From assembly GCA_002317215.1 (NCBI GenBank), contig DCJD01000001.1:11455-21916 (forward strand): DNA of 10,462 nt. Direction: 5' to 3'. A model generated the notes under the pieces. The model was not told the DNA's origin, made no database searches, and saw only the letters and a list, made by a program, of their open reading frames with translations. Position 1 is the first letter of the stretch. Every line of letters begins with the position of its first letter. A program made the translations under genes and the position numbers. The DNA is from Caryophanales bacterium UBA1709. Its GTDB lineage: Bacteria; Bacillota_I; Bacilli_A; RFN20; UBA1709. Positions 7,018 through 10,462 of this stretch are shown here, piece after piece.

Positions 7018-7917
7018 ATGCGTATAGTAATTGCTTTAGGTGGTAATGCCTTAGATATAGAATGTGAAAAACAATTAATAGCAACTAACAAAGTCGCTAG
7101 TTTTGTTGCTCCTTTAGCAAAAGATAATGAAATAATATTAACCCATGGCAATGGTCCTCAAGTTGGGATGATTTATGGAAGCTTTGAAAATAGCAATATT
7201 GATATGCCATTTAGTGAAGTTGGCGCAATGAGTCAAGGATATATTGGTTATCATTTATCAAGTTCACTTACTAATGAATTAAATAAGTTAGGATGTTTAT
7301 GTGAAAGTGAGTGCATTGTAACTAGGATTGAAGTTGATAAGAATGATAAAGCATTTTCTAATCCTTCAAAAGCAATAGGGAAATGGTATAAAAAAGACGA
7401 GATTAATGATTTAAATTTTGAGGTTAAGTATTTTAGAGAAAAAGACGGCTATAGAAGAGTTATAGCTAGTCCAAAACCAATGAATATTTTAGAACTTGAT
7501 CAAATTAAAAAATCTATTAGTAAAAATAATATTGTAATATGTTGTGGCGGGGGAGGAATTCCTGTCATTAAATATAATAATGCATATTCTAGAATTGATG
7601 GGGTTATTGATAAGGATTTAGCTAGTAGTTTGTTAGCAGACAATATTGATGCAGATATGCTAATTATTCTTACAAGTATTGATAATGTTGCTATAAACTT
7701 TAGAAAAGATAATGAGAAAATATTGAATGAAGTAAATTACAAAACCTTAAACGATTATGTTTTAAATAATGAATTTGAAAAAGGAACGATAGAACCTAAA
7801 GTTAAAGCTTGTTTAGAATTTGTTAATAACTCTAAGAATAGAGTTGCTGTTATTACAAGCATTGAGAATTTAAATGATGCAATAAAACTAAGGAAAGGGA
7901 CAATCATAAGGTATTAA
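7018..7917 (+). CDS. arcC: Carbamate kinase
   Basis: A 299-residue kinase of the amino-acid kinase fold that transfers phosphate from carbamoyl phosphate to ADP, giving ATP, CO2 and ammonia. This is the energy-yielding last step of the pathway. Family motifs seen: IALGGNAL (5-12), THGNGPQVG (42-50), MSQGYIGY (71-78), the RRVIASPKP segment (146-154), CCGGGGIPV (175-183), VIDKDLA (196-202) with Lys199 and Asp200, and a C-terminal EKGTIEPKVKA. The usual NP-KP-G motif reads NPSKAIG (115-121), with Ala in place of the common Pro, and the lysine is kept. The length is close to the normal 310. It is 2 nt after arcB and 2 nt before the decarboxylase. The ribosome binding site is weak (GGAT at 7010). 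Confidence 0.95.
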   Translation: MRIVIALGGNALDIECEKQLIATNKVASFVAPLAKDNEIILTHGNGPQVGMIYGSFENSNIDMPFSEVGAMSQGYIGYHLSSSLTNELNKLGCLCESECIVTRIEVDKNDKAFSNPSKAIGKWYKKDEINDLNFEVKYFREKDGYRRVIASPKPMNILELDQIKKSISKNNIVICCGGGGIPVIKYNNAYSRIDGVIDKDLASSLLADNIDADMLIILTSIDNVAINFRKDNEKILNEVNYKTLNDYVLNNEFEKGTIEPKVKACLEFVNNSKNRVAVITSIENLNDAIKLRKGTIIRY

Positions 7918-7919
7918 AT

Positions 7920-9230
7920 ATGCTAGAAGAAATTAAAGATGGGAAATTATACTATAATGGTGTTTGCTTAGAAGATTTAGCAATTAAATACAAAACACCA
8001 TTAAAGATTACTTTTTTAGATGTTATTAAAAATAGGGTTACTAGTTTAAAGAAAGTTTTTGATAAAGCCATTTTAGATAACAACTATCAAGGAAAGTTTA
8101 TATATCTAAACGCTAATAAAGCCAATTATGCCAAAGAAGAAATTCTAACTGCTTTTGCGGCAAGTGATGGTTTAGAAACTAGTTCTTATTATGATTTATT
8201 ATTAACTATGCGCTTTTTTAAATATATGAAAGAAAGAAATAAGTTAATAGTATGTAATGGATTTAAACTACATGATTATCTTGATTCAATTATTGAGATT
8301 AATGATAACGGTTATGATATTACTGATATTATTGATAGTTATAATGAATATGAATATTTAAAAAGTAAAAATATCAAATTAAAAGTTGGATTAAGAATCC
8401 ATCTAGAAGCTTTATATAGTGAAAATGAAAATGAACCTAAAAATGATCGCTTTGGTTTAACTAATGATGATATTGAGAAAATATTATCTGATATTAAGAA
8501 TACTAATTTAATATTAACTACTATTCATTTCCACCAAAGAGGATTTGATTATGAAAAAGAAAAGTTTGATACTAATTTTGAAAAAGCATTCAAATATTAT
8601 GTTAAAGCAAAACAGCTTTATCCAAGTGTAACTAATTTTGATATCGGTGGTGGAACTCCTCTTCCAATAACTGATGATTTTGATTATGAAGCTTGGAGTG
8701 ATCAAGTTGTAAAAACATTAATTGATTTATCCAAAAAATATAAAGTATCTCAACCAAATTTAATTAGCGAAAATGGGAAATATTCCCAAAAGGATAGCAC
8801 GGTAAATATTTATAGTGTAGTTGGTAGAAAAGATACAGATAAAATCCCATGGTTATTTTTAGATGGTTCACCATTAATCGCGATGCCTGAGATGTATGCT
8901 TTAGGAGAACCAATTGTGGTTAAACCAATTAATGGATTAGATAAAAATAAAATAAAAGTAAGACTTGGTGGAATGACTTGTGATTGCGATGATATCTATT
9001 TTGAAAAGGATTTAGGATACTTCTTAGCTCCTGATATATCTAATCTAATGATTGGATGTATAGGAACTGGATCATATCAAAATTCTATGAATGGTAAAGG
9101 CGGTGTTCATCATTGTTTATTACCAGAAGAAACAGATGTTATTGTTTATACTTTGAATAATAAATTAGTTAGTGAAGTTAGAAAACCGCTTCAAACTATC
9201 AAAGATATTTGTAAAATAATACATTTTTAA
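7920..9230 (+). CDS. Fold-type III PLP-dependent amino-acid decarboxylase (Orn/DAP/Arg decarboxylase family), substrate unassigned
   Basis: A 436-residue alanine-racemase-fold enzyme. The likely PLP lysine is Lys67 in LNANKANY, matching the YA-KAN motif of the family. Further family signatures follow: GLETSS (84-89), DRFGL (176-180), the HFH strand (203-205), the phosphate-binding GGG (243-245), SENGKY (283-288) at the EPGR position, and the second active-site loop TCDCDD (353-358) with Cys354 and Asp355. GSYQNSMNG (384-392) matches the C-terminal GAY-FNG region. Overall it resembles diaminopimelate or arginine decarboxylases, but is diverged from both. Its place right after arcC, where arcD is often found, makes arginine or the pathway product ornithine plausible substrates, giving agmatine or putrescine. 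A lysine-biosynthetic DAP decarboxylase remains possible. AAGG (7908-7911) is a suitable ribosome binding site for ATG 7920. Confidence 0.8.
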   Translation: MLEEIKDGKLYYNGVCLEDLAIKYKTPLKITFLDVIKNRVTSLKKVFDKAILDNNYQGKFIYLNANKANYAKEEILTAFAASDGLETSSYYDLLLTMRFFKYMKERNKLIVCNGFKLHDYLDSIIEINDNGYDITDIIDSYNEYEYLKSKNIKLKVGLRIHLEALYSENENEPKNDRFGLTNDDIEKILSDIKNTNLILTTIHFHQRGFDYEKEKFDTNFEKAFKYYVKAKQLYPSVTNFDIGGGTPLPITDDFDYEAWSDQVVKTLIDLSKKYKVSQPNLISENGKYSQKDSTVNIYSVVGRKDTDKIPWLFLDGSPLIAMPEMYALGEPIVVKPINGLDKNKIKVRLGGMTCDCDDIYFEKDLGYFLAPDISNLMIGCIGTGSYQNSMNGKGGVHHCLLPEETDVIVYTLNNKLVSEVRKPLQTIKDICKIIHF

Positions 9231-9239
9231 ATAAAATGT
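9221..9239. repeat. Short inverted repeat over the decarboxylase stop codon
   Basis: Arms ACATTTT (9221-9227) and AAAATGT (9233-9239) are exact reverse complements around a 5-nt centre and straddle the TAA stop at 9228-9230. It immediately precedes an extended -10 element, as does the repeat at 1694-1715. No T-run follows, so it is a weak candidate for a terminator of the arc transcript. Confidence 0.35.
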
Positions 9240-9247
9240 GTTATACT
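9239..9247 (+). promoter_or_regulatory. thrS: Extended -10 promoter for the thrS leader
   Basis: TG (9239-9240) + T + TATACT (9242-9247) is an extended -10 element. The -35 position (about 9219-9224) is a poor match. The start of transcription near 9253-9254 would begin right at the first strand of the T-box stem I, which supports the call. Confidence 0.55.
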
Positions 9248-9252
9248 TAAAA

Positions 9253-9459
9253 GGTTAAGACAAGACTATTGAGAAGATTTTTAGAAAGAGAATGGTTGAT
9301 GAAAATTCTTATGAATCTCAAAAAGCTACTACTTAATTATATAATCGTGGCCTAGCGTTAATAGGATTAATGAAGTGCAATATATATGTAATATATTATG
9401 TATATTGAACTAAGGTGGTACCGCGTAATATACGTCCTTAGAAATAAGGACGTTTTTTT
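9253..9459 (+). ncRNA. T-box leader (threonyl-tRNA sensing riboswitch) of thrS
   Basis: The T-box consensus AAGGTGGTACCGCG is at 9412-9425. Its bulge UGGU would pair with the ACCA end of uncharged tRNA whose discriminator base is A. Stem I is visible: GGUUAAG (9253-9259) pairs with CUUAAUU (9332-9338), and UUGAGA (9269-9274) with UCUCAA (9316-9321). They enclose an internal specifier loop in which ACU (Thr) at 9328-9330 is the best specifier codon; another ACU at 9331-9333 runs into the stem. A hairpin CGUUAAU/AUUAAUG (9356-9372) and a long stem III (9378-9388 with 9397-9407, two G-U pairs) follow. In the antiterminator UAAGG (9411-9415) pairs with CCUUA (9436-9440), which otherwise forms the terminator. 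Uncharged tRNA-Thr should thus turn thrS on. The threonine assignment rests mainly on the downstream gene and the ACU. Confidence 0.93.
9432..9459 (+). terminator. Intrinsic terminator of the thrS T-box
   Basis: A perfect 9-bp stem, ACGTCCTTA (9432-9440) with TAAGGACGT (9445-9453), is closed by a GAAA tetraloop and followed by a run of T (9453-9459). Its 5' arm is shared with the antiterminator, so it forms only when threonyl-tRNA is charged. Confidence 0.95.
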
Positions 9460-9482
9460 ATTTATTTAAAAAGGAGAAAAGT

Positions 9483-10462
9483 ATGAAAATTTATTTGAAA
9501 GATGGATCAGAAAGAGAAATAGAACAAGGAATATCTTATTCCCAATTAGCATTTGATATCTCTCCTAGTTTAAGAAAGAAAGTTTTGGTTGCTAAAGAAG
9601 ACGATAGATTAGTGGATTTATCAAATATTGTTAAAGAAAATGCTAAAGTTAATTTTATTACTTGTGATGATGAAGAAGCATTTGAAGTTTTAAACCATTC
9701 ATGTGCTCACTTATTAGCACAAGCAGTTAAAAGATTATACCCAAAAGCATTATTTTGGGTTGGACCTGCTATTGAAGAAGGATTCTATTATGATATTGAT
9801 TTAGGAGAAGAGGTCTTACATGATGAAGATTTAGTTAAGATTGAATCTGAGATGAAGAAAATATCTAAAGAAAATGAAAAAATAGTAAGATACCAATTAA
9901 CTAAGAAAGAAGCTTTAGAGAAATTTAAAGATAATCCTTATAAAATTGAACTTATTGAAAATTTAAAAGAAGATGAAATTATAAGTTGCTATGAACAAGG
10001 GGAATTCGTAGATTTATGTAGAGGACCTCACGTTGCAAGCACATCTGAATTAAAATTCTTTAAATTATTAAAATTTTCAGGAGCATATTATAAAGGTGAT
10101 TCAAAAAATAAAGTTCTTCAAAGAATCTATGGTATTTGCTTTGGTAGTGAAGAAAAGTTAAATGCACACTTAACTTTCTTAGAAGAAGCTAAAAAAAGAG
10201 ACCATAAAAAACTTGGTAAAGAAATGGAATTATTTATGTTTAGCGATTATGGTCCAGGACTTCCATTCTGGTTACCAAAAGGATATACGCTAAGAAGAAC
10301 ATTAGAAAACTTCTGGTTAGATTTGCATAAGAAAAATGGATATTTAGTCATTAATACTCCAATTATGTTAAATAGACAATTATGGGAAACTAGTGGACAT
10401 TGGGATCATTATAAAGATGATATGTTTGTTGTTGAAGTTGAAGATGGAACATATGCTATTAA
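9483..10462 (+). CDS. thrS: Threonyl-tRNA synthetase, N-terminal part (3' end outside window)
   Basis: It is open to the end of the window; 326 codons are visible of an expected roughly 640. The enzyme charges tRNA-Thr and clears mischarged serine. The visible part holds the TGS domain (about 1-60), then the editing domain with HSCAH (72-76), EEGFYYDID (98-106) and the metal/editing site DLCRGPH (177-183, Cys179 and His183). The AYYKGDSKNKVLQRIYG segment comes at 201-217. The class II catalytic domain begins with GPGLPFWLPKG (257-267) and the motif 1 region NTPIMLNRQLWETSGHW (291-307). The start ATG has a strong Shine-Dalgarno, AAGGAG (9471-9476), 6 nt upstream. Control is by the T-box just before it. 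thrS near dnaB-dnaI is conserved in Bacillus. No defect is seen in the visible part. Confidence 0.97.
   Translation, partial: MKIYLKDGSEREIEQGISYSQLAFDISPSLRKKVLVAKEDDRLVDLSNIVKENAKVNFITCDDEEAFEVLNHSCAHLLAQAVKRLYPKALFWVGPAIEEGFYYDIDLGEEVLHDEDLVKIESEMKKISKENEKIVRYQLTKKEALEKFKDNPYKIELIENLKEDEIISCYEQGEFVDLCRGPHVASTSELKFFKLLKFSGAYYKGDSKNKVLQRIYGICFGSEEKLNAHLTFLEEAKKRDHKKLGKEMELFMFSDYGPGLPFWLPKGYTLRRTLENFWLDLHKKNGYLVINTPIMLNRQLWETSGHWDHYKDDMFVVEVEDGTYAI

Noticed and set aside
9221..9239. Inverted repeat as intrinsic terminator of the arc run
   Set aside because: The stem is only 7 bp, mostly A-U, and no U-run follows. It may still influence transcript ends, so it is listed only as a repeat.
1..10462. 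Mobile elements, CRISPR arrays, phage genes, tRNA or rRNA genes
   Set aside because: No transposase or integrase motifs, no regularly spaced repeats and no tRNA/rRNA-like sequence were seen; nearly all DNA is covered by recognised genes.

Overview
The window is strongly AT-rich, every gene is on the + strand, and genes are packed with overlaps or gaps of 0-3 nt. Several features point to a Bacillota/Bacilli-type bacterium, possibly a reduced-genome or Mollicutes-adjacent lineage: the Firmicute-specific primosome pair dnaB-dnaI, a T-box leader in front of thrS, and the order polA-mutM-coaE-dnaB-dnaI-...-thrS. That order is the conserved neighbourhood known from Bacillus subtilis. Tryptophan is always TGG and no ORF is interrupted by TGA, so the standard bacterial code (11) applies rather than the Mycoplasma code. 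The lineage is inferred from gene content and order only.

Layout. Positions 1-315 hold the 3' end of polA (DNA polymerase I). After 2 nt comes one long ORF (318-1694) that joins a complete MutM/Fpg DNA glycosylase to a CoaE-like dephospho-CoA kinase. The 53-nt gap at 1695-1747 carries a perfect AT-only inverted repeat and an extended -10 promoter. From there an apparent seven-gene run follows: dnaB, dnaI, pfkA, arcA, arcB (ornithine carbamoyltransferase), arcC (carbamate kinase) and a fold-type III PLP-dependent amino-acid decarboxylase, ending at 9230. The 252-nt gap 9231-9482 is the only sizeable non-coding stretch. It holds a promoter, a threonyl T-box leader and its intrinsic terminator, which control thrS (9483 to the window end, cut off).

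How the genes work together. The first part is DNA replication and repair: Pol I, oxidised-purine repair, and helicase loading. A catabolic block is then placed between dnaI and thrS. ArcA converts arginine to citrulline and ammonia, ArcB makes ornithine and carbamoyl phosphate, and ArcC makes ATP, CO2 and ammonia. PfkA, the committed step of glycolysis, precedes this block and the decarboxylase follows it, so ATP-yielding and amino-acid-degrading functions appear to be co-transcribed with the helicase loader. No arginine/ornithine antiporter (arcD) is present in the window.

Most notable points: the MutM-CoaE fusion; a PfkA with substitutions at the Mg-ATP and allosteric positions; the decarboxylase next to arcC, which could act on the arginine/ornithine pathway (substrate unproven); and the insertion of this energy block into a normally replication-related locus. 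I see no mobile elements, CRISPR arrays, tRNAs or rRNAs.
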